From: Coriaria nepalensis
Taxonomy: Eukaryota; Streptophyta; Magnoliopsida; Cucurbitales; Coriariaceae
Assembly: GCA_027186245.1 (NCBI GenBank)
Contig: CP114489.1
Coordinates: forward strand, 4,781,501-4,845,500
Length of the DNA: 64,000 nt
Direction of reading: 5' to 3'
A program made the position numbers and the translations under genes. This document shows positions 50,780 through 61,599 of this stretch, piece after piece (within the stretch, counting starts at the first letter, position 1; each line of letters opens with the position of its first letter). The notes beneath the pieces were generated by a model, which saw only the letters and a list, made by a program, of their open reading frames with translations, was not told the DNA's origin and did no database searches.

Positions 50780-51045
50780 GGGTTAAGGTTTACATTCTTA
50801 GAATTACGGTTTAGTGTTTATTGTTGAAGGTTTATGATTTTGGGTTTAAGTTTAGGGTTTAGGGAACAATACTTCGAGGTTCAGGATTTAGTGTTTAAGT
50901 CTTAGTGTTTAAGATTTAAGGTTTATATGCTCGATTTATGGTTTAGTATTTAGTGTTTAAATCCTAGACATCAAGCCCAAACCCTTAATACTTACACCGG
51001 ATACCATTAAACTATAGACCTTAAGCACTAAATCATAACCATTAA
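50780..51045. repeat. Degenerate telomere-like repeats changing orientation
   Basis: GGGTTTAAGTTTAGGGTTT (50,842-50,860) and many diverged TTTAGTG/TTTAGGG heptamers occur to about 50,960. After that, complementary CCCAAACCCTTA (50,973-50,984) and CACTAAATCATAACC follow. The plant telomere repeat is TTTAGGG. The block sits between the convergent MULE transposase and Ulp1-type gene. Confidence 0.55.
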
Positions 51046-52326
51046 CTTAATTGAAATATCACTTTAACCCTCCTATTTTAATTAATATTACAGAGAAAAT
51101 ATAGTGAATGGATATAGTAACCATTTACTAAAAAAACAAACAAATATTAAATAAATAAAAAGACCATTCTATTGGATTGTTTATTCAGTATGAAATCTTG
51201 GACAAAAGGGATAGAAAAGACAATGAATATTAATAGTTTTCTTTTTTATTTATTATTTATTTATTTATTTATTTTAGGTTTCTTTAATTGTTTAATATAT
51301 AGTTTATTTGTTTATATATAATAAACAATGATTTTATTTTGTGGCACTTCGATTTTTTCCACGTTAAATGATTTCATCATCTTCTTGTGGTATAATCTTG
51401 GCAACTTCCGGTTAAGAACCATGACTTTTGGTAAGTAATCACAAGCCTCCAAACATAATTCCGTTGTAGTGACTTCATTCATCTCTGGGAGATCTAGCTT
51501 CAAATCCATGCAATAGACAGTCCACGAGTTAAAATCCGCGACTAAGGCCACCCAATGCAGATTTTCAGTGTTCCAAGTGACGCTTATAGGTCAATCTATC
51601 GTTTTCCGTACTAAGTAAACAATGTTATGGTCAAAACATATGAAAAAGCCATAAGGTTCATATTCAATGCATACCTAGCGAGCAATTCATCCTCTAATAA
51701 CAAATGCCCATTTATCACTCCAACAATACTAAAAATGAAGAGGTCATCCATTATTGCTACCGATTTATTAGCAATTTGAGAGAATAATTGAAGGTATTTT
51801 TTTAATCACCTCTATATCAGTAATAAAGCTTCATTAATATGATGCAAACTATTTCATTAAAATAATGGATAAATAAATTTATTAGAATATAAGAGTAAAT
51901 GTTTAAGTAAAATTAAATAATACTGACTCTACTTTCCATCCACATCCTTTGTATTTTTAATGCCTAAGAATATTTCATATCGATTTTGATATTGGTAATA
52001 GTTTCAAGACCGACTTATATTTATTTTTGGCCAATTGCTTTGTAATATTCAATGCGACCTCCTCTGACTCTCTCAATGGATCAAGTGCGATGACATCCTT
52101 TTACTATATTTCTAAATTTCATATGGATTCAAATATGAAAACACGAGGGTTTAACTCTGCTTCTTAACCCTTCATGAGCTCTCTGACATCACATAGCTGA
52201 GGTTGCTCTCATCATGACTCTTACTATCTCCGGTCATCCCTTCAAAACAAATAAAACATATGAGATTTAGGAAAAAGGAAAACAAATTCTAACATTATTT
52301 TTTAGAAAATGATGAAAATTCCTTAC

Positions 52327-53134
52327 CATCTTAAGCTACTAGCTCATCGGCCACTCTGTCAACTCAAACCTGAGTCTCAATATTTAAAAGGGAGGGACTG
52401 GCACCAACAACCCCTACATAAAAAAAAATGTTAATTATTAGTGTCTTACAAAAAATCTAAGATATTAAAAATGTAAAATTAAAATTCATACCATCACCAT
52501 CTCCACCTAGTAGGTCATCAATAACTACGTCAACCAAAACTCGTGTCTTAATATTTAGAGGGGACGAATTAACAACAACGACCCTTACATAACAAAAGTT
52601 CATTTTATTAGTGTCTTGAAAAAAAATCTAAGATATTTAAAAAATAAATTAAAATTCTGATTGAGTTATCTCGACTTGGTAAATCATCAGCCACTCCGTC
52701 AATCGGAACCTGAGCCTCAATATTTAAAGGGGAGGGACAATCACAAACAGCCCCTACATAGTAAGTGTTAATTTTATTAGTGTTTTGAAAAATATATAAT
52801 ATATATATATATATATATATGTTTTGAAAAATATATAATATATATATATATATAAACTTAAAATTCTTACCATCGCAATCTTGACTTGGTAGATCATCAC
52901 CTAATGCGTCTCCTAGAATCTGAGCCTCGATATTTGGAGGGGAGGGACTGACATAAATGACAACTATATAGAAAATTTTGCAGTTTTATTAGTGTGATGA
53001 ATAATAATCTATGATATGAAAAGATAAAAATAATAAAAATTCCTTACCATCTCGGGCTGCCGGCTCATTTGCCACTCCATCCACCGGAAGACGAGCCTTG
53101 ATATTTAGAGGGAAGGGACTAGAACCAACAATCC
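52327..53134 (-). repeat. Five tandem exon-intron cassettes in the Ulp1-type gene
   Basis: Exon-like segments (minus strand) at 53,134-53,048 (87 bp), 52,963-52,871 (93 bp), 52,753-52,667 (87 bp), 52,584-52,498 (87 bp, or 93 bp to 52,492) and 52,413-52,327 (87 bp), separated by 80-120-bp AT-rich introns. Each encodes a variant of SPxxLNIExQV-x-VDGVADDLPSRDG. Sites are TATGTAG| acceptors and ATG|GTAAG or ATG|GTATG donors. Lengths are multiples of three with the same phase (1) on both sides. Four of five units are open in the shared frame; the last has two stops, one unit has lost its donor and one its acceptor G. Confidence 0.75.
52782..52853. repeat. Duplicated GTTTTGAAAAATATATAATA plus (AT)n
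   Basis: Two adjacent copies of GTTTTGAAAAATATATAATA, each followed by an AT dinucleotide run. It lies in the intron between cassettes three and four and lengthens it. Confidence 0.85.
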
Positions 53135-54996
53135 CTACATAACAAATGTTAAGTTTTTAATGTGATGAAAATAAATATATAATGTAAAACAAAAAAAAAA
53201 CAAAAAATTCATACCATCCCAAGCTAGCGTCTCATATGTATGAAACATATCATGGTCAACCGAGCCGTACTGTGAAGGTACTTCATTGTCTACACCAAAG
53301 GGTTGATAGGCTACACAATCTAATTTCTCAACGATCAAACTATTGATACGTTGTAGCCCACTTAGTCTCTGATTGAAACTATGATCTAGCACCCCAATTT
53401 CTTGACTAAAGTTGTGTCCTATTTTCTGACCGAACTCCTCTATCTTTTCTTCCATCCTCCGTATGAAATCCCATAAGTCATGATCTACAGTTAGTGCTGT
53501 TTGACAATGTCCTTTCGCCTCATCTATCTCATCCTCCTCCTCCACATCTTCAAACTCCTCCCTATTTTCTTCATCATCCTCTTACTCACCCTCTTCTTCC
53601 TCCTACTCACCCTCTTCTTCCTCCTCATCCTCTTCTTCTATATTATCTTGTTTAGAATATTCTTCTTCCTCTCTGGTCTCATTCAATAGAGCCGCCACAC
53701 GATCAATTTCTACAACTTCAACTTCATCATCGAACGGGTCAAAACTGGTCATATAAGGCTTGCACTCTTATCTTCTTAACGAGCATACGATTCCATGCAC
53801 TCTAGCATATATCATTAAATTAATGTTAGATTATAAGATAGGTTGGTTAATTAAATAATTAGATTATAAAATAATTATTTAGATCGCAATCAAAACTAAT
53901 CTTTCAATTCTTCATAACATCGAAGATCCTCGTATATAATGGCTTACTCGACTTTGCATCTCCTTTTGTATCCATCACCTGATTACGGATCAACCTACAA
54001 GTTTTTTCAAATGATGTCGAAACGTCTCTCCAATGCTAGAAATCGCTTCAAAATCATGTACCTACAGTAATATAAAAAAGCATTAAGAAAGAATAAATTC
54101 AATTAGTAAAAACTCACTACAAATCTAAATAAGAGTATTAATTACCTCGAAGGTGAGCGGAAAATTGTGTATGTCCCACTTCTTATCAATCAACATATTT
54201 TCAACTTGCAACTCTTTTGGCTTTTATCAGAAGGTCACCATCTTGATGTATTTGATGGTTCTCTCATATATTACTTTACCCCAAGAATAGCTACTGAAGA
54301 ACTCAAGGTCCGAGACCATGTATAAATACTAAGCTAGCAAGTTGTGCCTCCTCATAATACCTAAAATGATAGTCACCAAGAAGTATATCAACGCTAACTT
54401 GAATTGTAGTTCTTCAACATTTTCTGCATAAGCACGGTCTTCTTTACCCCTTTTAGTTTTACAACTGGAATTGTTGAAAATCTTAGTAAGCTCACCACAT
54501 GTAATTGTATCATTCTCTTTGAAAAAGTAGTTCACGATTTTTACATTTTTCTTTAGTTTGTGAGGTAAGGCCGGTGACTTGTGACATATCGATTTAGTAA
54601 CTAGAATGAACTCTTTCATCGAGTAACGAAAATGATAACCATTTATGATGCACTATGCATTATACTTTTTTGTGGACTGACTGAGCTTGACAGAGTATTA
54701 GAGCTTTGACTAACTGAGCATATAATGAAAATCTCTCATCAACCTTCAGGAAGTGGCAAAAGCATGATTTTCCAAATAATACCAACTATCTTGAATTAAG
54801 TTTCTCCTTAATATCTGAAATCACCTAGTGCAACCTCGAACGATCAGTAATTGTGCAAAGAAAATGATGCTCAAACTTCAATATCTAGGTAACTTTAGGT
54901 GATGCATCTCCTAGAAAACAAAAAAAAAATGTTGAATTACACTATTTTAGACAGAGTTACATAGTATGTTTAACACGATTTTAGACCAAATTTCAA

Positions 54997-55101
54997 GATT
55001 TTAGACTAAGATGAACTATGATTTCAATATAAAATTATGAAATTCTGTTTGAAATCTAGGATTTTAAACTGAGATCATAGTTCATCTTAGTCTGAAATCC
55101 T
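54997..55101. repeat. Imperfect inverted repeat
   Basis: ATTTTAGACTAAGATGAACTA near 55,000 is complementary to TAGTTCATCTTAGTCTGAAAT near 55,080, with about a 50-base loop. Further partial copies (GATGAACTATGATC, 55,106) follow. Probably a local rearrangement in transposon DNA. Confidence 0.65.
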
Positions 55102-55975
55102 ACAGATGAACTATGATCTCATTCTAGGATTTCGAACTAAGATCATGGAGATGTCAGTTAGAAATCACTAGATGATGGACTAAGATCACCATGAGCTCGA
55201 TCTGTTATCGAGTAAAGACTGAGATCAAAGAAAATTCATATAAATATCACATATTTCACAGAAATTTTAGAATCAAAATTTCAACATATAAGCAATTTCA
55301 TCAAGATCAAACCCTAACTTTATTTTAGGAATCCATATCGTAAGAATTTAATGATCTTCTCCATAGTCTTCTTTGTTATCCATTGATGGTCATGCAAATT
55401 TGATGGCTTCACAGTAAAATCATAGTCCGCATTCAAAGAGAAGAATCCAGTAGCAAAAGGAATCTCGTGATGGATGAAGAAGAAGAAAAGAAAAGAGATA
55501 TACCATTGGATTGACGAAGAAGAAGAACAAGATTGTTGATGAAGAAGAAGAAACTTGCTAAATTTCAGATTTAAGAGATCTGGTTCATGGGCATGAGAAA
55601 GAGGGAAGAAAAAGAAGACAGTTGGTGGTGGTAAGTTTAAGTTTAGGATTTGTTTCTTTAAATGTTAAGATAGTCTTTTCAAGTATTATCTTTTTTTAAC
55701 TTATTTTAATTAAATATTTAAGAAAAATGGTACATGAATCAAAGTTTGACAAATTTTTGATAAAATGGAATGAGTTGGCAACCATCCAAAATAGTCACTG
55801 AGTTGATGAGTCAGCATGCCCCATGAATAGTTGCTAACTCATCTTGTTTTGTATAAAGTTTGTTTAACTTTGGTCTATATATATTACCCTAAATTTAAAA
55901 GTTATGTACCAAAAAAGTTGAAAATGAGCCTATCTAGCAAATCTATTATTCAAATAAAGTTATTCCTTTAAAGTA

Positions 55976-56790
55976 CAGTAGAATTTGATAGATTAATAAT
56001 TTTGTTTAAATAATATTTTTGCCTAGTCCCGACTTGGAAATAACATGATAAATTAATAATTAGTTAAATTTATCAGATAATACATTTTAAAAAAAATTAT
56101 ATAGGTCTCATATAATATATGAATTAATAATTTCCTAAAACATAATGTTTATGATTCAACTATGATTTATTATTAGAAATATGACTCAATCATTAATTAT
56201 TTCTTCTTGAAATTGCCATAAACTTGGATCTTATCCTTAACTTTTCCTAACGTAGTAAGAAGTTATAACGTGATTTTCTCATACTAAAACAAAAAAGTAT
56301 TGAATGTCATCACCGTTTTGAGACCTTCCTTTTAAAACATGATTCATAATAGAGGTTGAATTTTGTTTTCTAAGGAATTTTTTTCGACCTATTATTTGTA
56401 GTGCAATTTTGTTCACTAGAGATATTTTGAGGCAAAGTTCTCACTATAAAAGTTATGAGTTTTTCCATTATTTTTCTACTGTTATAAAAATCGACGCATT
56501 CGAATGTTTCTAGCAAATATTATACTTGATATATCATGATATGTTTTAAGTAATAAATATGAAAAAAATCAACATATTAAAATGATTATGATAATTAACT
56601 TAAATTGAATATTTTTATTATTAGGATTAAAATATAAACTTTTTTTATATTCACTAAGTTAAATTTTATATTTTATTTATTTCTAAATAAAAATTAATTA
56701 ATTAATAATTAATAAATTATTTAATAAATTATTATTTTATCAATAATTTAAGAATTTAGCAAGTTAATAAAAAAATTTATGTCTGGCTCT
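55976..56790. mobile_element. Pogo/Emigrant-like element, copy 3 (longest)
   Basis: Begins CAGTAGAATTTGATAGATTAATAAT directly after TA (55,974-55,975), a close match to the CAGTAGAACCTCTATAAATTAATA termini and TA target of pogo-like plant elements. Internal blocks CCCGACTTGGAA, AATATATGAATTAATAATTTC and GTTTATGATTCAACTATGAT are shared with copies 1 and 2. The right terminus is eroded. No transposase is readable. Confidence 0.5.
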
Positions 56791-56919
56791 ATATCTCAAT
56801 GGGAAAAGAGAGATGCCCTACTGTAGCGGCAATGTATCGGTCTTTGTCCTTTTAAGTGCTCTAACAATATGGCAGGGCTATCTACATGATTTAAGGGACC
56901 AATTTATTTAGATTTCACG

Positions 56920-58781
56920 TAAGGATGAGCAAATTGTCATTTTTTGATAAAATCGAACATAAACTAATTGAAATAAAAAATGCAACCGACTCGGGTTTTC
57001 ACCTGAAAAAACTTTACCATAACCGAACTAGTTTTAGATCAGTCGGTTTCAGTCGAAATCGGTTCGATTTTTCGTATTTTTTTTCTTTCCCTTTTCCTTT
57101 TCTATAATTCCACTTAATTATAATATTGTATCATGATGCATATAATTGATAGGTGTATACATTATTTTATAATTTATTTTGGAATTATCTTCAATTTATA
57201 TTGTATTTGATGAAAATTCGACGTTATAACAACTAAAAAAAGTTATTTTACCGTAATAATTAATATCATAAATTCATTACATAAGGGATATCCAACAACA
57301 CAAATTACACACAACACTACAACAGTACAAGTCTACACTTTATAAATTCCAGATTTCAAGTCTACACATTTAGACGATGAAACTCTTTACACCCGATGAT
57401 TGTGCTAATAGAGCTGCAAAATTTCAATTATTTGACCAAATAAATATGAATGATATGAATATATGACAAAATAAATCAAGTAAATAATAAATATAAAAAG
57501 AATATATCATCCTCTTACTTGAAGTCTTCTAGAGCATCCACTACACTAACTAAAGAGAATTGTAAATATGTAATCCATTTCTGCACACACATAAGTGCCT
57601 CAACCGTTTCCGGCTTAAGCCTACTTCAGAAGTCACTGAATGTATGATCAATTGTACTAAATGTGAATTCTGAAGCAACTATGGATACTAGAATGGCGAG
57701 AATATCTCGAGCAATCAGCGCTACTGTCGGGTACTTGTACCCATTCAACTTCCATCACCCCAAGATATCGAATCTCGAAAAAAATTGAAATACGACTATC
57801 CTTATCCAAGTTTTGCTCCACCTCTATAGCTTGTCAAATGTCATCACCGGATCGGTCGATAGGGCATTCGACCCATAGAGTAAACTATAAAATTATAACT
57901 TATAGTTTACGCTACGAGTTGATAGGGCTTTCAACCGATAGAGTAAACTATAAAACTATAACTTATAGTTTACTCTACGGGTCAAAGGCATTATTAAGGG
58001 GGAAGGAAAAAAAGAAACCTAATAGTTTTCTTCCATTTGATGCAGACGTGGTAGGTTCAAGATTGAGTACTCAAACTTCTTTTACTCACAGTTTCCCCTT
58101 AGCTCTTTTTTCAGCTTCTTCAGAAGCTCTTTTTTCTTCCTCAGCTCCTAGTTTGGGCTGTGACATAGTTTCTTATATTAATAGCACATATTCAGTAACT
58201 ACTCTCTCACAAAACTAATTTAGACAATTCATCGAACAAGTAGTGGGTGGACTTGATCTTCCTAGAACATCTACCACAACTCAACACATAATCGAAAGTT
58301 GAACAAAAAAATAAAAAGAGAAAAAAGTTAGCTATGGACCTACGGTGGCTCACGGAGTGACAGAGTCACAGGGCAGCGGTGGCTCACAGCTCGAGAAGAG
58401 GAAGCAAAAGAAAATACATGTTGCGATGTAACCGTGTTAGGATTTGATTTTTTGTAGCCGTCAGCGATAAAGATTGCTGGAGGTGGTGGGTTACAATCGT
58501 AGGTGGTGGCTCGTAGAATCCCAAGTTGTGGCTTCTAGGGGCTAGGGCTACAAAGTTTCAGTTTCAAGAATTATGAATTTATGATTTCCGTTATAAATAT
58601 TTTTAAATTAATAATATATTTTCGGTTTTCGATCCGTGCACCGACACCGGCCGAAAAATCGAAAACCACTTTAAATGAACTACTTTCGATCGGTAAACTG
58701 ACCGAAACTAGTTTTTTTGGTAAAAAAAACCAACCAGTAAATATCGGTTCCGATCGGTGCAATTTTTTTCACTCACCCCTA
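56920..58781 (-). mobile_element. hAT-superfamily transposon with perfect 8-bp target duplication
   Basis: The element is flanked by ATTTCACG at 56,912-56,919 and 58,782-58,789. Left end TAAGGATGAGCAAATTG and the complement of the right end TAGGGGTGAGTGAAAAAAATTG form imperfect terminal inverted repeats with the hAT-like TAGGGGTGAGCAA pattern. Subterminal regions are rich in CCGAAC, CGGTTC and CCGATCGG motifs. The minus strand at about 57,790-57,528 encodes the hAT C-terminal dimerisation domain: YPTVALIARDILAI-like, ASEFTFSTIDHTFSDF, LKPETVEALMCVQKWI. Upstream transposase parts are not recognisable, so this is a degenerate or internally deleted copy. Confidence 0.85.
57858..57983. repeat. 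63-bp tandem duplication with strong palindromes
   Basis: GATAGGGC starts at 57,858 and 57,921. Each unit contains AGAGTAAACTATAA...TTATAGTTTAC, an inverted repeat; in the second copy arms of about 20 bp run from GATAGAGTAAACT to AGTTTACTCTAC. Located inside the hAT element. Confidence 0.85.
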
Positions 58782-58826
58782 ATTTCACGAGGGAAATTAA
58801 ATAAATAACCAAAAATAAAAAATATA

Positions 58827-59298
58827 GGTCTTGTTTGACCATGCATTTTAAAATATATTTTGAAACATGTTTTGAGAAAAATATTTTTTTGATATATATG
58901 ATTTACTGCTCTATAGTAAAATATTTAATTTTGAATAATTATAAAAATATCTCTAAGACTTAAAAATTTATATTCAGTTTCTTCCTCAATTTTTTACTGT
59001 TGCCATCTTTCCACCGCCTCTCCATCGTGGGGGGAAAAAAATAGCTCCATTAAAGCTCCATTAAGCTTTGAGCTCTATCAATGGAGAGCTTTAGTAATGG
59101 AGGCTATTTTTGTTTACTAATAGTAGAGGCAGCAAAAAAAATTAAATAAAAAATAAAAAATATAATTTTTAAATTTTTATAACTAATAAAAATTAATCAA
59201 AAAAATAAAAATCCGATATAATTTAATTTATTTATCCTCATCTTTAAATCATAACATATCATCAAAATACATTTTAAAATATTTATCCAAACCTGCCC
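58827..59298. mobile_element. MITE-like element with about 40-bp terminal inverted repeats
   Basis: Left end GGTCTTGTTTGACCATGCAT followed by TTTAAAATATATTTTGA. The complement of the right end reads GGGCAGGTTTGGATAAATAT followed by TTTAAAATGTATTTTGA. A central imperfect hairpin (TAGCTCCATT...AATGGAGGCTA, 59,042-59,106) is present. There is no coding capacity and no clear target duplication, so the superfamily is not assigned. Confidence 0.6.
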
Positions 59299-59819
59299 TC
59301 ACGTTTTGTTTCAGTCAACCAGTCTTCTCAAGTTCCTCAATTGAGATATATCCCCATTCCTTCAAAAGTAGTGCAATTTTCGTGATTTTTTTCTTCCTTA
59401 TAAACCATAAAGTTTAATCATAAAAAATAATTGGAATATCGAATTTGGAGCCCGTGTCATCAATTTAAACCTTAAATATAATAACACCCAAATCCCTAAA
59501 TTCTTAACTTGATGACTCCACCACCAAATTAAATGAATCAAAACCTAAATTCGATAATTTTACGCATCATCCTTCGTAACAAAGGATATAGGTACATTCC
59601 AATTTTTATAGGAATCGGAGAAGACCTCGTAAACCTACATAAAATTAACGCTTTTAATTCCCAAAAGAAATTTAGAGGTAGTGATTGGGGTCCAATTTTA
59701 AGTGCATTAAGAGAAATCTCCACCCTTAAATCTCCATGTAGAATAATAATAGATCTCTCTCAAGTCCACTTGCATTCCAATTGCATTAACTTGGGTGGAG
59801 CTGCAGCAAAAAATGCCTA
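59299..59819. other. Spacer, no recognised gene
   Basis: A 95-codon open frame (59,533-59,820) has no family signature. It may be part of the LINE fragment to its right. Confidence 0.3.
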
Positions 59820-60015
59820 AAGATCCAATAACAGGACCAAACCATGACATACTGTGTTTATCGATACAAAAGCTTCCTAAGCTCTCTTCAACAAATGATG
59901 CTAACTTTGTTTAGAAATTATTCCTAGATTTGACTCTAATGCCTATCCTCATTCACAACCCTGAAGGAGCCATAATCTCCTATGACAACCAATATTACCA
60001 GCCTAAAGCTCTATG
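59820..60015 (-). pseudogene. Possible LINE endonuclease fragment
   Basis: The minus strand reads VVIGDYGSFR (about 59,985), then in other frames an FNxFLNK-like block and HSMSWFGPVIGS (about 59,840). This recalls the IGDFNAIR...FTWFGP spacing in plant LINE endonucleases. Short and shifted, so a tentative call. Confidence 0.35.
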
Positions 60016-60489
60016 ATGCAAAAAACACAGAGATTTACAAGGTAATATCAAAAATTCATATGCCAAAACAGAAACACAAGCTTAAGTTGTATCTGCACCC
60101 TTGATCCACAACTAATTCCTCCCAAAAATAAACACAAAGAAAAAAGGCTAACCAAATTCATTCCAATTCAAGAACTAAACACAAAAACACTTCAGAATTG
60201 GTTGACCACATCATTTGTACATCACAGAAGTCACGGGGACTCGCTTAAGAGCAGAAGAAAGAACTCTTTTTTTTTTTTGGGTATTAATTTTACAAAGAAC
60301 TAGTTTTATAGTGTGATATTATTATTTGTACGACTTATTCAAATGAGACCTAAAATCAAGGGAGCCTCATTCACCATCTTCTCTAGCATTTCAATGTTCT
60401 ACTCTAAAACCCAGATCAAACTTCAACTTAACCCCCCCAAAAAAGATTAAAAAAAAAAAAAAAGGAGAAAACTTTCATGGGTTTAATCA

Positions 60490-61449
60490 TTAAAGTGCTC
60501 TAGGATCAGTGCCATGCTGCCAAACATAAACAAGCTCATCCCATCCAGTACTCGCCATCAACCCTTCAACAAGAACACTCATATCAACTCCCACCGCAAA
60601 TTCAGTATGATGATCATACCTCCCAACTAGCGAATCCTCCACCATGTAATCCCACAAGCAAACCGTCATATCGTACGAGCAAGAAACCATCAAGCTCTGC
60701 CTATGCGGCGAGAATTTCACCTTCCTCACTGCATACCCATGGCCGTTCAGAACCGACACAGGGACCCTATAATTTCTCACGTCCCAAACCCTAATCGATT
60801 TATCAACGGAAGCCGTCGCTATACAGCAATCGTCGTACTTGTTCCAATCGCAAGCCAGCACTTCGAAATCGTGAGCCGGAATGATCATTGTTGAACCCGG
60901 TTCGCGCACGTCCCAAATCCGAACCGTACAGTCGCCGGAAGCGGAGGCGAACACGTCACCGTGACGTGGATTCCACGCGGCGGAGTAAACGCAGTACGCG
61001 TGTTCTTTGAACGTACGGACGCTGGTTGGCCGATCTAGAGTCCAGAGCTTGATTGTGTCGTCCCATGAGGAGGTTAGGAAGGAGTCTCGCCGGACGGGAT
61101 TGTAGTCGGCGGAGTGGACTTCGCGAGTGTGTTCCTGGAAGGAGCGGATTGGGTTGGATGAGGGAGGGAGAGCGAGGTCGTAGAGCTTGACGGACCCATC
61201 GGCGACGGCAGCGACGATGAGGGATTCGTGAGATTCGGACCACGCTACGTCGTAGACGCCGTCGGCGGTGTCGAAGGAGGCGAGTTCGGTGATTGGGCCG
61301 GAGGGGTTGAGGTCGAGAACGTGGAGGCGGCCGTTGCCGAGTATTCCGAAGTTTTGGGCGGTGGCGACGGCGAGACGGGACTCGTAGAAGGGACTGAACT
61401 TGACGGAGTAGCCATTGAATGGGGTTTTGAAGACGGGCATGGCGGACAA
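60490..61449 (-). CDS. PEX7: PEX7, peroxisomal PTS2 receptor (WD40)
   Basis: Cytosolic-peroxisomal shuttle receptor that binds PTS2 signals (such as those of thiolase and malate dehydrogenase) and, with PEX5, delivers the cargo to the peroxisomal docking complex. It is an intron-less 319-residue protein, close to the 317 residues of Arabidopsis PEX7. The N-terminus FKTPFNGYSVKFSPFYESRL and the C-terminus ASTGWDELVYVWQ are characteristic. WD40 blade ends are seen at 135-136 (LW), 178-180 (IWD), 221-223 (VWD), 265-267 (LWD) and 309-310 (VW), with SSWDD, SASGD, ASVDK and SCSYD preceding them. The start at 61,449 (MSAMPVFK) is used; 61,440 (MPVFK) matches Arabidopsis and is equally possible. The 5' half is GC-rich. 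No lesions. Confidence 0.95.
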   Translation of the reverse strand: MSAMPVFKTPFNGYSVKFSPFYESRLAVATAQNFGILGNGRLHVLDLNPSGPITELASFDTADGVYDVAWSESHESLIVAAVADGSVKLYDLALPPSSNPIRSFQEHTREVHSADYNPVRRDSFLTSSWDDTIKLWTLDRPTSVRTFKEHAYCVYSAAWNPRHGDVFASASGDCTVRIWDVREPGSTMIIPAHDFEVLACDWNKYDDCCIATASVDKSIRVWDVRNYRVPVSVLNGHGYAVRKVKFSPHRQSLMVSCSYDMTVCLWDYMVEDSLVGRYDHHTEFAVGVDMSVLVEGLMASTGWDELVYVWQHGTDPRAL

Positions 61450-61590
61450 AGATTGATCGCAGAAAGAATCGGTTTCTCTTCTGGATTTTAGGACAAAGTC
61501 GGAAGGCCAATTTTCGTGGTTTCAGAAACTTATTCTTTTTCGATTATCGAAAGTCGAAACTGTAGATACTTAGATAATAGATTAAGTTAT

Positions 61591-61597
61591 TGGGCCG
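61591..61597 (-). promoter_or_regulatory. Site II-type element upstream of PEX7
   Basis: GGCCCAATA on the minus strand (TATTGGGCC on plus) about 145 bp upstream of the start codon. TGGGCC/GGCCCA elements bind TCP factors and mark many housekeeping and organelle-related plant promoters. Confidence 0.4.
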
Positions 61598-61599
61598 TC

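Larger units (their letters stand above)
51312..54620 (-). pseudogene. DUF1985/Ulp1-type gene carried by a MULE, degenerate
   Basis: Transposon gene encoding a DUF1985 N-terminal region and a C48 (Ulp1/SUMO-protease-like) C-terminal region, as in Kaonashi-type MULEs. Minus strand: 54,619-54,329 (KEFILVTKSICH, YFFKENDTITCGEL, LKLALIYFL-like FKLALIYFL) matches DUF1985. About 53,750-53,520 is an acidic E-rich stretch with two GAG-TAG interruptions. 53,545-53,215 encodes a helical segment (MEEKIEEFGQKIGHNFSQEI). Five short repeat exons follow (52,327-53,134). Then about 51,620-51,312 reads LHWVALVADFNSWTVYCMD, containing the expected protease His and Asp, but the Gln/Cys part of the catalytic set is missing. 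Internal stops and the truncated protease indicate a non-functional copy. Confidence 0.65.

Noticed and set aside
57838..58218. 126-codon open frame in the hAT element
   Set aside because: It overlaps a tandem palindromic duplication and runs opposite to the recognisable transposase domain.
60956..61510. 184-codon minus-strand frame overlapping PEX7
   Set aside because: An Arg-rich shadow frame of a GC-rich coding region.
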